A stretch of DNA of 64,000 nucleotides from Corythoichthys intestinalis (GCF_030265065.1 NC_080409.1:32002501-32066500); one strand, 5' to 3'. Counted from the stretch's first letter, positions 34,482 to 46,786 are shown. The notes: generated by a model from the letters alone, not told the origin. Program-made: numbers and translations.

Positions 34482-35450
34482 CTGTGATAGCAGATCAACA
34501 CGTTCATGAGGATGAAGCCCACATCAAACTTATCATGATATGCAATACAAAAGCTTGAACCAAGACACTATTAGTGTGAACAAACAAAGCCAGTATGCAA
34601 GCCACACTCTAAATCAACTATTGGTCAGTCTTCCAAGTGCATATATGTTCTTTTTTTTCAAATGATATAGAATGCTAAGTAAGGTGACATTTTTGTGTTA
34701 AAGTAGTGTTCAACAGTCTCTAAAAAGGCGACAAATTAGCACGATTTGACGGGGGCCATATTTATAATTGTCATAATTGCATAATACATTATATTGCATC
34801 ATAATGTAGTGCGTAAAGTTTCATAACAAGACACATAAAGAGGACCAGTGATCAGAAAATTCCAGTCAACCAAAAGTAATGCCGACTTTGGAGACAAAAA
34901 GGTTAATTAAAAAAAAAACAAATTGATAGATTGATATTTCATTCAATTCATGTGACCTACTACACTACCGAAAGGTCCTCAAACTAATCATGAGATCCAA
35001 TAAAAATAAATTGAACCATAAATATGACACGCTAATAACAAAAGTTGTTTATAATAATAATTCAAAATCTAATATGAATGGGAGTTGGGGCCCAGAAGCC
35101 AGAACATTCAATTCAGGATGTACACCACTATACTACCTTCTCAAACTCTGCACACACATTATGATACAAGCAATACAATGGGAACATGAAAGGAGTAGCA
35201 TTTAAATGTGGCATTACAAATCCTAAACAAACGAATATACCAACACAAGGATTTTTCAATGTATCTGATATGCAACTTACATGAATACCATGCATCAGGT
35301 GTTGGATTTAGGGATGGATTTGGTACTGTTTAAACTGGTACAGAAACCAGCATATACTGATTTTTTTTCCTAAGCAGGGAAGTTGTAATTGAACTTGTAA
35401 TAAATCAGTGGTGACATTGCATCTACTGTTGTAGTGTGGTACTCACTCAC
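34482..35450. other. First intron of the HMG-box gene
   Basis: AT-rich intron between the untranslated first exon and the exon bearing the start codon, whose acceptor CTATCACAG ends at 34,482. No element or nested gene was seen. Confidence 0.5.
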
Positions 35451-35600
35451 CGGCTGAGCTGTCCTCAACGTCCCTGAACCTGTGGAGTGGTTGCAGGTCT
35501 CCCTTCTGCGCTTGCACAGGGAGTTGAATTGACCTCTACGTCCACCCAGAAACGTGGTAGGACAGAATGAACCCGAAAAGCCTCTTTTAAAGTCATCAAA
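35451..35600 (-). other. Probable 5' untranslated exon and promoter of the HMG-box gene
   Basis: The minus strand has a consensus donor at 35,451/35,450 (CAGCCG then GTGAGTGAGT). The sequence before it is relatively GC-rich and contains no usable start codon. It would splice to 34,481. The 5' end is unknown and set only approximately here. Confidence 0.5.
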
Positions 35601-37145
35601 GCGAGTTAGTTATATAACCCAACCTTAAGGTTCAAAGAATCTCCACTTCAAGTCGATTGAATTATTTGTAGAGTTTTGCATAACCATTGCGCTAGATCAC
35701 GCAATAGACCACTTAACCTCCAAAAGCGTTGCTATGTATTAATTTTGTGAATTGAGAGCAAAGTTTAAACGTTAACAAGTAGTGAAACCTAGCTATAGCA
35801 TCGACGCTAATGCTAATGCGTTGTTGGTCCCATTTGCTTTTTCGGCAAGACAACTGAAATTCATTCATTTTACGTAAATTCAGTTTACTTTAAACTCAGA
35901 ATTTCGCCTGAAATCATCTTTTCACCTACAGCTATACAAATTATGTCCTCAATATCCTGATAGTTAGCTATTTAAAAAAAAAAAAAAAAAAACAGCTATC
36001 AATTCCCCTAAAGCCATGCATTTTTCCCTCTAAAAGCTTTACTCTTAAAGTGAAAACATCCAGCAAAGAAGTATTTGTGAAGTCGAATGCCGTTTTATTA
36101 TTAGTAATAATATTAACAATTGACAACAATCATTTGTGTTACACTGTGAGCCATTATAGCCTGATACGTATGCCTAGTTTCATTTCTGCCGCAAAGGCGG
36201 CCATTTGGGAGCAATCTCAATGCGCTACTTCTTCTCGATACACAAGCCATTATGGTAATTATTGTCCATTCATTTCATAGTCAGTTTACACAGTCCTTTT
36301 TCACCTCTTACAATGGTCACATTTGCCTTGTTTCGAAGCTGCATTCGATACTCTTAAGCCGTAATGGTGTTCGTCCAGTATCACGTAGCGAGTTGACGCG
36401 AATATCCCACATTGTTCCTGTTATATAAACTGTATTTATGAATCGTGCCGTCTTTTTAGATTATAGTATTGATATTGCATAATACCGAGCGACTTGAACA
36501 AATGTATGCATCTGACGTTTAATAACGTTGCTCTTTTAAGACGCGTGTAAAACGCAGCGTAAGAAAAGTGACACCAGTTGACGTCGTTTAGCGACGGTCG
36601 CTATAAGAGAAGATTTACGCAATAGACTGTCAAAGACGTGCTATTCTGCTGTCATTGTTTTTTCAAAAAAAAAATTTTTTTTTTTGGTACAATACAGTCA
36701 TGACAGTTGGTTAACGATACAATGAGGCGGGTAATATAAAAGGAAATATGTTGCAATTATTACTTTTCATTTTCGAAAACTATATAAAAAATGAGAAAAT
36801 ATGTTAGGTGGGATTAAATGGCTTTATATTAAATGGGTTTAGATGGTTTTATATAATGTGAAATTAAGCTTAAGTTACATAATGTCCAGTAAAACTCATT
36901 TGAATTATAGAGAAAACAAGTTCTGAAAAAATAAGTTGTGGGGAAAAAAATCTGGGAAAGCCTTCTGGGCTTGATCTAAAGCTTCTGTATAGATTTTTTT
37001 TCTTGTTTTATTTTATTATATTAGAAGGAAATGTTTCTATCACACATTGACTTTATTACAGACAAGAACATTAACACATTAGCTAACACATTTAAGACAT
37101 ACAGTATCTTTAACCTTTAAGCTTATACCAATTAGATCATTTTAG
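35601..37145. other. Upstream region of the HMG-box gene, no gene
   Basis: AT-rich spacer with an A-run (about 35,972-35,990). The part at 36,540-36,620 is richer in CpG and contains gttgacgtcg, which could be regulatory. No exon was recognised. Confidence 0.35.
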
Positions 37146-37685
37146 CAGTGGCGCCCCTAGGGGGTGGTCAGGGGTGGCCACGGCCCCCCTATAAATTTGT
37201 TGGCCACCCCACTGGCCACCCCGCTTGCCAATATATCGTTAGATTGTTGTAGCATCAGTTATGCATTTCATCCCAAATGCAAATCTGCAAGCACCTGCTT
37301 TTCCCCAGTATTTTGTTTTGTTAAATGTACACCTTATGCCTAATATATACATAACACAATAAAACAGAATTGTTGTGGAACTCAAAATGTTGACTGGACA
37401 GTTATGGAATATGCACATTAAATCATTAGTAACATCAAATATTACACAATACACCAAAGTATATCAGTAGCCGTGTCCTTAAGTCTCTTTGAGTGCCTTG
37501 AAAGGTGGAAAAGCGCTATATAAGTAGAACACCATTTACCATTTCTGATAGTTTTCCAATGACCTTTTTACTGCAATAATATAATGAAAACCTGAAATTA
37601 TGGCTTTTAGTTTTGGTGTGCCACCCCAAGATTTTAAGTGGCCCAATCTGGCCACCCCTATGAAAAATTTCTGGAGGCGCCACTG
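37146..37685 (+). mobile_element. hAT-like MITE (CAGTGGCGCC ends)
   Basis: 540 bp, ends CAGTGGCGCC and GGCGCCACTG. Flanked by near-identical 8-bp duplications CATTTTAG and CATTTTAA. Inside, about 37,480-37,540, is the phrase aaaagcgctatataagtag, typical of another teleost repeat tail. No transposase is present. Confidence 0.88.
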
Positions 37686-37693
37686 CATTTTAA

Positions 37694-38409
37694 AACGTAC
37701 AGTATATTCAACAAGTTTCTCATTTTCTACCAGTTATCGGCAGAGCTATGTCGTTAACGAATGAATCCTATGGGTGGCGCTACAGTCCAATAGGCAATCA
37801 TACATGAGCGTTTGAAAGAACATTTACTCATTTGGCCACCAGATGGGCGCCGAAATAACACAACGTTGCGTTCATGTCAAATTGTTGTTTATTGTTTATT
37901 ATCATCATCGCTATCATTGACAGTAACAATATAGCATTGCGATAAGATTAACCTGAAGAAAACCGAAGAAAAGACGCAATCCATCAATAAAATGTAGGAA
38001 TGAATGAATGCAAATTAGGCATTTTTATTTTTTTCGTCATAAAAAATGTAAAAATGATATGAATTGATTTCTTGGGCTTACTCCTTTATTTATTCTTTTT
38101 AATATTTTTTTTTTTAAAGGAGAAAATTATTTCATCGTAATTGCACTTCATTGATTACCTACACAATTACGAGAAAATAAGAACAAAATAAAAGATGTAC
38201 AAGCGTTTAAGAGGTGTGCAGGTGCAGCGTGCAACGGTGGAGGTTGTGGTGAAGTGCAAAGTTTATGCGTTGTTGTTTCCTAGCACGATGAGCACTCGTC
38301 ACCGCATCCTGTCTCCTTCTGCAACCTCATTTGACTTAATATCAACAACACCTAAACTTTCGAAATAACAGCATCTAGATCACGAGTTGACACAAAGAGA
38401 CTTTCCACA
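37694..38409. other. Spacer 3' of TRBC
   Basis: AT-rich with no recognised gene. Confidence 0.4.
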
Positions 38410-38429
38410 TTCAACATGACTCACAATTT

Positions 38430-38454
38430 TTTATTCACACAATTGTCCTTTATT
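38430..38454 (-). terminator. TRBC polyadenylation signals
   Basis: Two AATAAA hexamers on the minus strand (38,449-38,454 and 38,430-38,435), 16-40 bp after the TRBC stop codon. They fix the end of the fourth exon at about 38,410. Confidence 0.8.
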
Positions 38455-38469
38455 GCAACTTCAAATCAG

Positions 38470-41400
38470 CTATGTGGGGATCAGCTTTGATGACAGACCC
38501 TGAAACAAAAAAACAAAAAAAGAACAAAGGCAAAAGCAATTTAATAGACTTTGTTGGGAACAAAAAAGTCTTGAAGTTTTACCACTGTTAAGATAAAAAT
38601 CTATACGAGTAATGTGTTTTTCAAAGGAACACTGGGAATGCCCATAATTACACAGAAATTGCTACTTTAAACCAGTTTTGTGTCTTTTCAGGCATTGTTT
38701 CTTGAAACTTTTTTGTGGGTTTATTCATATTTGATTAATTCATTCATTCATTCATTCATCCAATTAAAAAAAAAACATTCGTAAGGAAGATATTAATCCA
38801 AAATGGGTAGGCATTTGATGGCGTTTTTTTGGCTGACACATAATACAGGGTGACCCAAAAAAAAGTTTACAATCAGTTGACTGCTTGTTTAAAAGCCATT
38901 GAAACATATCTAAATAGGTTGTCATGCTTAAGTAGCCACGTTTACATGCTGACTTTTATTCATACCGATTCAAATCATTCCGAATGGAAATTTCACAGCA
39001 GCTGTTTACATGTCACTTCATCTATTCCGATCCAGCGTTTACATGTGACTGCCTTTATTCCGAAAGGGCGTTTGACAACTGCCGTCTGACATGCGCAGAC
39101 TAATCAAAACAAAGTGTCACGTTGCAAAACATGGAGATCGATCGTCAGATCAGCTGCTGTTTCAACTTGTCGAGTGGAAACAAAACTTCAGAATGACACG
39201 CCGTTCATTTAAAAAGTTGTGTGGGTGCGCTGTGCGTGTGCTTGGAAGCCATGTTGCAAGTGACGTTACTTACGTCACCAAGTGACGTCACCACGTCAGT
39301 ACGGAGCATGCGCAGAAAGAACGCAACCAGACACCATTCCGCTTCCCTGTTTACATGATATAATTTTACTTCTAATCGGTTTGGGAAAAGGAATATTCCA
39401 CCCCTGTGAAACGGAATGAAATTCCATTCGGTTTGGGCCTGTTCATTCCGAATGAGGTGTTTATATGGAACACATTTATTCGGTTTGAACAAATATTCCG
39501 ATTGTAATTGGAATATTTGGCTCCATGTAAACGTGGCTAGTGATTCATTAAGGTCACTCAATGCAGCTGGTAATCTCTCGTCTCTACAATTCCTGTGCTT
39601 CTGCTGAAAATGAAGAAAACTTTAGCTGTACCTGAATTGCTGAGTGCCGGTCTGACCCCTACTGAGATTGCAGCAAATCTGAGAATATCCAGATGTGCAG
39701 TCTACAAAGTTAAAAAGAAGCTGAAAGATACTGGAACAGCCTCACGAAAACCTGGGTCTGGAAGTGAAGATCTGTGCAGACCAAAAAGTTGATTGACAAG
39801 GTGATATGTGGCCACCCCAGAGTCCAGATCTCAATCCCCTGGATTACAGTGGTACCTCTACATACGATCACTTCGACACACGATCTTTTCGACATCCGAC
39901 GTAAAATTTGAGCCGCCATTTGTTTCTACATCCGACGAGTTGCTCGAAATACGACGACATGACAGCACTGCAAACGAACGCACGGTGGATTTTCTTGTGT
40001 GAGAAATCAACACAGTTTTCAAAAAAAGTTGATACAGTTGGAGAAACAAGGAAAAAAGTGATGCTTACCTTTGAAATGAAGATGCAAGTTATAGAAAAAT
40101 ATGAGCTTGGGGTGCGCGTCCCTGAACTGGCTCAACAATACAGCTCCATGGTCCTCTTCTGACCACCGTTCGCCACTATTTATAAGTTAAGGTGACAATT
40201 ATTATTGTGGTAACATTGCCAAGGAAATCGCCAGCTTCGTCACGTTTTTATCATTTATTTAAGAACTTATCCAACACAAAACGCCCATTGTCTTAAGCAG
40301 TTGACTGCTCTCAAGAAAACGAAAGTATTATCTCTACCGCACCGACCTATCTCACTGAGACGTCAGCTTCGCGGTGCGTTCAGGGACAGTAAAAAGTGTC
40401 CGCCATATTAGAATCCGATTCGTTACATTATTTACAGGAATAATTATTAATTATTCTTCTTATTATTATATTATTCTGAATTATTTATTTATAACTTATT
40501 TGTTTTTCTATGTTTAATTGCCATTTGTAACAGTGCCAGCAGTAAGTATTTATTAAGAATTTAGTGTATGTTTTTAGGCTTTGGAACGAATTAATGGAAT
40601 TATAATGTATTCCTATGGGAAAATCCTGCTCGACATACGACCATTTCGACTTACAAACAAGGTCCTGGAACGAATTAAATTCGTATGTAGAGGTACCACT
40701 GTATAGCATATGGGCAACTGTGGAGGACAGTGCCTGTAAGAAGCCACAAACTTCTGTGGCAGCCTTGGAGAGGTCCATTGTTAGATCTTGGGAAAAGATG
40801 ACAGCATCCTACATAAAGAAGACCTGTCAAGCGTTCCGCAGGCGCCTGGAGGCTGTTGTGACACTTAAGGGAGGACACATTGAAAAATAGAGTGTAATGT
40901 ACATGTTCTTTACAATAATGTATCATTTGTGATTAAATTCTAATTCTAAGATCAATAGACATGGCATTTAAGTTGTATTATGGCAGTGTAAACTTTTTTT
41001 TGGGTCACCCTGTAGACGAGTCTTCAAATTTCAAGCTGAAAACTGACACTGGACCGGGGGGGGGGGGGGGGGGGGTACAAGGTTACAATGTATAAAACAA
41101 AACCTGTCAGACTATTTGCGTCCTGACTGATTTTTATGTACCAACCTGACGTTTCCATAGCAAGAAGCCAACAAAAATTGTGAAGACGGTGCTCTTGACC
41201 AGGAGGACACAGTAAGACAGCTTGGCACTCTGAACCAACCTCAAATATCCCACTGCAAACAATTGTTAACACACTTTAGTCATAGATAAACCGTCTTAAT
41301 AATTTTAAATAATATCAAAGATGAAATAATACTTCTTGCTGGCAGAAATTTGTTTGACTGCACCTGAACTGAAAGAGTGACAAAAACTTAATTGTTATAG

Positions 41401-44400
41401 GTTGCACAGGCTACCCCAAACTAAATAACAAATGAGGTTCTTTTTTCGTAGAAGGAGCAAGTGGAATTCGGATGTATCCTGATTTTTGTGTATGTGCAAA
41501 CCTTACGTTTTATTTAATTTGACAGACTAGTCTGCGCCAAAATAGACATGAGGGTGTATGTTGAAGGTATGCCTAGTGGGATTACAATTTATCATCATTA
41601 CAGTGATCCCTCGTTTTTCACGGTCAATGGAGACCAGAACCAGCCGCGGTAAGTGAAAAACCATGAAGTAGCACCCCCACCCAAAATAATCTTTTTTTTG
41701 TTTGTGTGTTCAATGTATTTATTCATATTTAGCATTGGAAAGAGATACATATAAGAATATAAGACAAGTTTTTTCACTTTTTTCCCAAAGTATAATTTTA
41801 AAAAAAGGATTGTAAATATAATTTAACAAACGGCTTTTAAGCACTTCAAATATAATAATTATGATATATTTTAAACATGTTACTGTCCCACCGAATTATT
41901 TTTAAACAAGAATAACGTAGAAAAATGCTTGTCTTTATTAACTCATTTGCTCCCAAAAACGTATATATACGTTCAATTTTTAATTGCTTCAGTGTCCCAA
42001 AAATGTATTTATACATCTTTTGTTTTTTTTTTTCTCAATCAGCATGTACAGGTTCCCACGTATCTTAGAATGCACAAAGCTCAAAACCCATTTTAAAGCA
42101 ATAAAACTGGCCACTGGAGGGCAGTAGCGCATTTGGTAAGACCCCCCCCAACCCGATTCAACCAGTACAGCGTAGTTGTGACCGTGCTGCTCGCCTAGCA
42201 GAGGCCGCTCCGCAGGCTTGCCGCTCGTGTCCCCCGCACGGATATGCGCACGGCCAAACCATTTCCCCCCCAGGAACACAAGTTCCCCAGGCGAACGAGG
42301 CAGTGGTCACCACAAAAGAAAGACTAAAAAAAATCCATCTTTACGAGACAGGCGGCAATGAGGGAAAAGTTTAACACGGTGTGGCGGCCATCAAGCGTCA
42401 TCTCTCAGTTAGGTATGTCTGAATAAATTGGTACTTTGCTATCAAAAGCTCTATTTGTCTGGTTGTTCATGTTATTTTGTAAAATGAAAACATTCAGGTG
42501 TTTGGGATGTAACTAAAACAAAAAATAGCTGTGTTAAAGTCAGAGTTATGTTTGAAATGTATGCGTTTACAAAAAGCTCATTTTCTCTGTTTTTTCATCA
42601 GAAATTGGAGAATTGCTCAAACTAAGCTATTTTCTAATGCGGATTTCTAAAGAATGGAAAAAGATATGAACTTACTTTTTTTCTGCTAAAAGAAGAGAGT
42701 CTAATCTTTCTTTTTGTGGGTTACATGTTTATATAGCAATAGAACAGAATTTTCTGTGGGCCTTGCAAAATCAGTCAAAATCCAGTAAAACGGCCGGGAG
42801 CGAAGGGCCTTGCTCCGGTGAAAATGGCTGGGAGTGAATGAGTTAAATGCTTCATTGAGTGAGTCCACTCAAATACGCTCAAACTGCTCACTTACACCCA
42901 ATGAGTTGTCACAGCAACTGTTTAACAAGCTAACTGATGACTGACGCATGCGGAGCTTTGAAGTTTCGGCTTCCAAGCGTCTCTGGCAAGATCAAAACTT
43001 AACGTTTGTCAAGCATCATTAATTAACTTTAATGATCAACTCAATTGCACTGCCAGACTAAGGGGTCTGGTGGTACGTGTCCTCTTCCCATCCCTGGGGG
43101 TGGACGATGGCTCCTTTGCTGTGCTGCGAGAGGAGGGATGGACAAGGGGATTGGGCTGACTTCCTTGCCGATGTCACAATAATAATAATTGTCACCTTGA
43201 CTTATAAAGCTTGGCGAACGGAGGTTGCAAGAGGACCGTTGAGATTGTAGACATTCCATCATTTCTATCTTAATTTCAATGGTAAACGTCATCTTTTTCT
43301 TTTTTCACCACCTGCATCAACCTTTTTGGGACCCATGTTGATTTCTCTCACAAGAAAATCCACAGAGATACCGTCATATGGGACACTGCCGTAAATCGTC
43401 ATATTTCGAGCAATTTTACGTCGGATGTCGAAAGGATCGCATGTCAAGTTACCACTTCACAGTGGTATGAAAAAGTATCTGAACATTTTGGAATTTCTCA
43501 CATTTCTGTATAAAATCTCCATCAAATGTGATCTGATCTTTGTCAAAATCACACAGATTAAAATACAGTGTCCGCTTTAACTAAAACCACCCAAACATTT
43601 ATAGGTTTTCATATTTTAATGAGGATAGCATGCAAACAATGACAGAAAGGGAAAAAATAAGTAAGTCAACCCTTTGCCTAAGGAGACCTAAAGAGCAATT
43701 GAAACCAATTTTTAACTACCAATTTAAATCAGGTGTATGCCCAATCACTGGTGAGTGGTTTAAAGCTGCCCTGCCCACTATAAAACACACACCTGGTAAG
43801 AAATGTCTTGATGATAAGCATTGTCTGATGTGCATCATGGCTCAGTCAAAAGAGCTGTCTGAAGACCTGAGATCAAGGATTGTTGATTTGTATAAAGCTG
43901 GGAAAGGATACAAAATCATCTATAAAAGTCTGGATGTTCATCAATCAACAGTCAGAGAAGTTGTCTACAAATGGAGAGCGTTTGGCACTGTTGCTTCCCT
44001 CCCAAGAAGTGGCCGTCCACCAAAGATGATGCGAAGAGTTCAGTGCAGAATACTCAGAGAGGGAGAAAAACAGCGTGTCTGCTAAAGAGTTACAGAAATC
44101 ACTGGCACAGTCCAATATCTCTGTGCACACATCAACTACGTATATGTAAAACTATGGCCAAGAATGGTGTTCAGGGGAGGACTCCACGCAGGAAGGCACT
44201 AATATTGTTGCTCGTTTAATGTCCGTAAAAAGGCACCTGGACACTCCAAATAAGTTTTGGCAAAATATTTTGTAGACTGATGAAACCAAAGTTGAATTGT
44301 TTGGGAGTAACACACAACATCATGTGTGGCGGAAAAATGGAACAGCTCACCAACATCAACACCTCATCCCCTCTGTGAGGCATGGTGGAGGGAGCATCAT

Positions 44401-46523
44401 GATTTGGGGCTGTTTTGCTCCCCCAGGGCCTGGACAACTTGCAATCATTAATGGAAGAATGAATTCAAAGGTTTTGCAGGAAAACCTGAGGCCATTTGTC
44501 AGACAGGTGAAGCTACAAAGAGGATGGATGCTTCAACAAGACAATGATCCAAAACACAGAAGTAAATCAACTTCAGAATGATTTCAGAAGAACAACATAC
44601 GCGTTCTAGAGTGGCCAAGTCAAAGTCCGGACTTGAACCCCATTTAGATGCTGTGGCATGACCTTAAGACAGCGATTCATGCCAGATGTCCCAGAAATCT
44701 GACTGAACTACAGCAGTTTCGTGAGAAGAATGCCCAAATTAGTCCTGATCGATGTGCCAGACTGATCTGTAGCTACAGGAAGCGTCTGGTCTAAGTTTTT
44801 CCTGCCGGGGGGGCACAAAATATCAAATGTGATAGTTCACTCACTTATTTTACCCCCTCATGTCAATGTTTGCATACAATCCTCATTGAAATACGAAAAC
44901 CTATACATGTTTGGGTGATTTTAGTTAAAACAGTTTTTTCATCTGTGTGATTTTGACAAAGATCAGATCACATTTGATGGTGATTTTTTGCAGAAATGTG
45001 AGAAATTCCAAAACGTATAGATACTTTTTCATACCACTATATATCCCTCTGCTACGGCTTGTGCCACCCAGAAGTATATATGGTGTCGCAGTGATATGCA
45101 TAAATTACTGTATTTACCTCTTGTCATTTTGTCTGTTTGACCTGTGACAAAGAAAAAGTAAGTTAAGAAAGCATCAATGACTGGTGCTACTGTTGTCACG
45201 ATACAAAAATTTAAAACTCGATATCGATATTAAAAAAAAAAAAGAAAATGAAAAACTTAAAAACAAATTAAATGTGATTGTTTTTTTATTAACAAAGACA
45301 ATGCAAAAATATCCTTCAGTATCATTACTACCAACAGTAGTGCAAAAAATATATATTAATGCTATCTCGTGTGAAGTGCTATACAGTCTCCATAGTGAGG
45401 AGCGTGGGGAGGCACAACGCTAGATGGGCCTAGTATTGATACTTTTGCAAATAAATATCGTGTCTGGATACAACATTTTAGTATCGATATATTTTGATTA
45501 GGGCTGTCAAAATTATCGCAGGCAATTATAACAGGCGGTAATTAATTTTTTTAATTAATCACGTTAAAATATTTGACGCATTTAACGCACATGCCCCGCT
45601 CAAACAGATTAAAACGACAGCACAGTGTCATGTCCACTTGTTACTTGTATTTTTTGGTGTTTTGTCGCCCTCTGCTGGCGCTTGGGTGTGACTGATTTTA
45701 TGGGTTTCAGCACCATGAGCATTGTGTAATTATTGACATCAACAATGGCGGGCTACGAGTTTATTTTTTGATTGAAAATTTTACAAATTTTATTAAAACG
45801 AAAACATTAAGAGGGGTTTTACTATAAAATTTCTATAACTTGTACTAACATTTATCTTTTAAGAACTACAAGTCCTTCTATCAATGGATCGCTTTAACAG
45901 AATGTTAATAATGTTAATGCCATCTTGTTGATTTATTGTTATAGTAAACAAATACAGTACCTATGTACAACATGTTGAATGTATATATCCGTCTTGTGTC
46001 TTATCTTTCCATTCCAACAATCATTTACAGAAAAATATAGCATATTTTATAGATGGTTTGAATTGCGATTAATTACGATTAGCTAATTTTTAAACTGTGA
46101 TTAACTCGATTAAAAATTGCAATCTTTTGACAGCCCTAATTTTGATACTTTTTAAAGCCCCAGTCATTAACCACATACCTTCAATGCCGTACTCTTCTTT
46201 TGAATGCAGTGTTGTGTTCTTGCCATCAAAAAAGCTGACTGTGCAGGTGAAGGCTGTGTTGGGCTTGTACCATAAATCTGCAGCCACCTGCAGCCTGCTG
46301 GTCATCTTGTAGAAGGCGCCGTCCATCAGGGCACCAGTGTCCGTGGCCACTCCCTTGGTGACGTTATGCCCGTTTACCTGCCAGAATACTTGGACGTGGT
46401 CTGGAAAGAAGCCTGTGATTGCGCACACGAGTGTTTTCTCCTGGGTCTTCTTGTTGTAAGTACACTCCTTTGGCGAAGGTTTGAACAATGTAACTGTGGG
46501 AGGATTTGGGACACGACTGGGTT
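38470..46523 (-). CDS. TRBC: TCR beta constant gene, four exons
   Basis: Exon 1 (46,523-46,179) is the Ig C1-type domain: PSRVPNPPTVTLFKPSPKEC, cysteine in TLVCAITGFFPDHVQVFWQV, a loop with GVATDTGALMDG, and cysteine in FTCTVSFF. Exon 2 (45,141-45,118) is a 24-nt microexon encoding QTDKMTR with split codons at each side. Exon 3 (41,252-41,146) encodes YLRLVQSAKLSYCVLLVK, then the membrane span with its conserved Lys (VKSTVFTIFVGFLLW) that pairs with CD3 chains. Exon 4 (38,499 to stop 38,470) encodes GLSSKLIPT and holds the polyA signals. Phases match throughout. If exon 4 were skipped, the frame would stop after three more residues (VGT) in the intron. The order and sequence fit teleost TRBC. 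The gene spans about 8 kb because its introns hold several transposons. Confidence 0.94.
38933..39539. mobile_element. MITE with TAGCCACGTTTACATG ends
   Basis: 607 bp with inverted ends TAGCCACGTTTACATG and CATGTAAACGTGGCTA. The interior repeats words such as attccgaatgga and gtttacatg. No transposase is encoded. It is inserted in the left part of the mariner-like element. Confidence 0.88.
39847..40701 (+). mobile_element. Tigger/pogo-type element, deleted
   Basis: Ends CAGTGGTACCTCTACATACG and inverse, flanked by TA on both sides. A short residue of the CENP-B-type helix-turn-helix survives at about 40,050-40,150 (MLTFEMKMQVIEKYELGVRV). The rest of the transposase is deleted. It is inserted in the mariner-like element. 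Right-end fragments of the same family lie near 43.2-43.46 kb and 51.17-51.57 kb. Confidence 0.85.
41056..41075 (+). repeat. Poly-G run of 20
   Basis: An unbroken G tract in TRBC intron 3, about 70 bp beyond the transmembrane exon donor (C tract in the transcript). It may be under- or over-called in sequencing. Confidence 0.95.
41601..41937 (+). mobile_element. Tigger/pogo-type left-end fragment (CAGTGATCCCTCG)
   Basis: Begins TA then CAGTGATCCCTCGTTTTTCA with an internal partial inverse (gcggtaagtgaaaaacc). The right end was not found. Probably truncated before the piggyBac-like element that follows. Confidence 0.5.
41938..42846 (-). mobile_element. piggyBac-like non-autonomous element, copy 1
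   Basis: Bounded by TTAA on both sides (41,938-41,941 and 42,843-42,846), with CTCATTTGCTCCCA at one end and TGGGAGTGAATGAG at the other. It is about 900 bp with no transposase. It is the same family, in inverse orientation, as 56,265-57,168. TTAA target sites are diagnostic for piggyBac. Confidence 0.8.
43160..43459 (+). mobile_element. Tigger/pogo-type right-end fragment
   Basis: Shares a long stretch with 51,170-51,574 (ccttgccgatgtcacaata, cttataaagc-tggcgaa, cccatgttgatttctct) and ends in gtcaagttaccact. It lies directly against the Tc1 element at 43,460. The left limit is approximate. Confidence 0.55.
43460..45039 (+). mobile_element. Second Tc1-type transposon
   Basis: Ends CAGTGGTATGAAAAAGTAT and ATACTTTTTCATACCACT (the final base is altered). 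Subterminal repeats include atttctcacatttctg and its inverse. The TA dinucleotide is kept on the right side; the left reads CA. It is unrelated in sequence to the Tc1 at 3.2 kb beyond the family level. It lies in TRBC intron 2. Confidence 0.88.
43838..44795 (+). pseudogene. Tc1 transposase, frameshifted and stopped
   Basis: Pieces of a Tc1 transposase in order: MAQSKELSEDLRSRIVDLYK with the HTH, FGTVASLPRSGRPPKM, then after frame changes TDETKVELFG in partial form, VRHGGGSIMIWGCF, and LQQDNDPKHRSKSTSE, followed by a TGA and SPDLNP-type sequence. At least two frame changes and several stops are present, so it is dead. More decayed than the copy at 3.6 kb. Confidence 0.88.
45499..46138 (-). mobile_element. 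hAT-like element B, copy B2
   Basis: 640 bp, TAGGGCTGTCAAA and TTTTGACAGCCCTA ends, with exact 8-bp duplication ATTTTGAT (45,491-45,498 and 46,139-46,146). Inverse orientation to B1. Its right end is only 40 bp from the donor of TRBC exon 1. Confidence 0.93.
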
Positions 46524-46786
46524 CTGTAAAAGCCGGAAAATACTGATATAAAAAAATGTTTATGGTTTGGTCCACTTTGCCAAGAAGTTGGTATTTTTGA
46601 TTTGTTTATTTTTTTAATTCAGACAACTGTAGCCAATTTCATTTCGCAGCAAGAAATTTGGTAGGCATGTCTATCATGAGTAGGTCCTCAAAAACTGTCA
46701 AGTACTTTAAGGCGATTCATTGTGAAAAAGACTCACCCACCTTTTTCCCTTTTTTCCCATTTACCCTAAATGTTCTCATTTATAAA

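Larger units (their letters stand above)
38846..41012 (+). mobile_element. Mariner-like transposon, interrupted by two other elements
   Basis: Ends CAGGGTGACCCAAAAAAAAG and its inverse, each with a TA flank (38,844-38,845 and 41,013-41,014). Transposase remains: an N-terminal HTH piece at 39,604-39,792 (TLAVPELLSAGLTPTEIAAN) and a C-terminal piece at about 40,705-40,887 ending LEAVVTLKGGHIEK. The catalytic middle is missing. Two insertions, 38,933-39,539 and 39,847-40,701, lie within. All of it is in TRBC intron 3. Confidence 0.85.
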
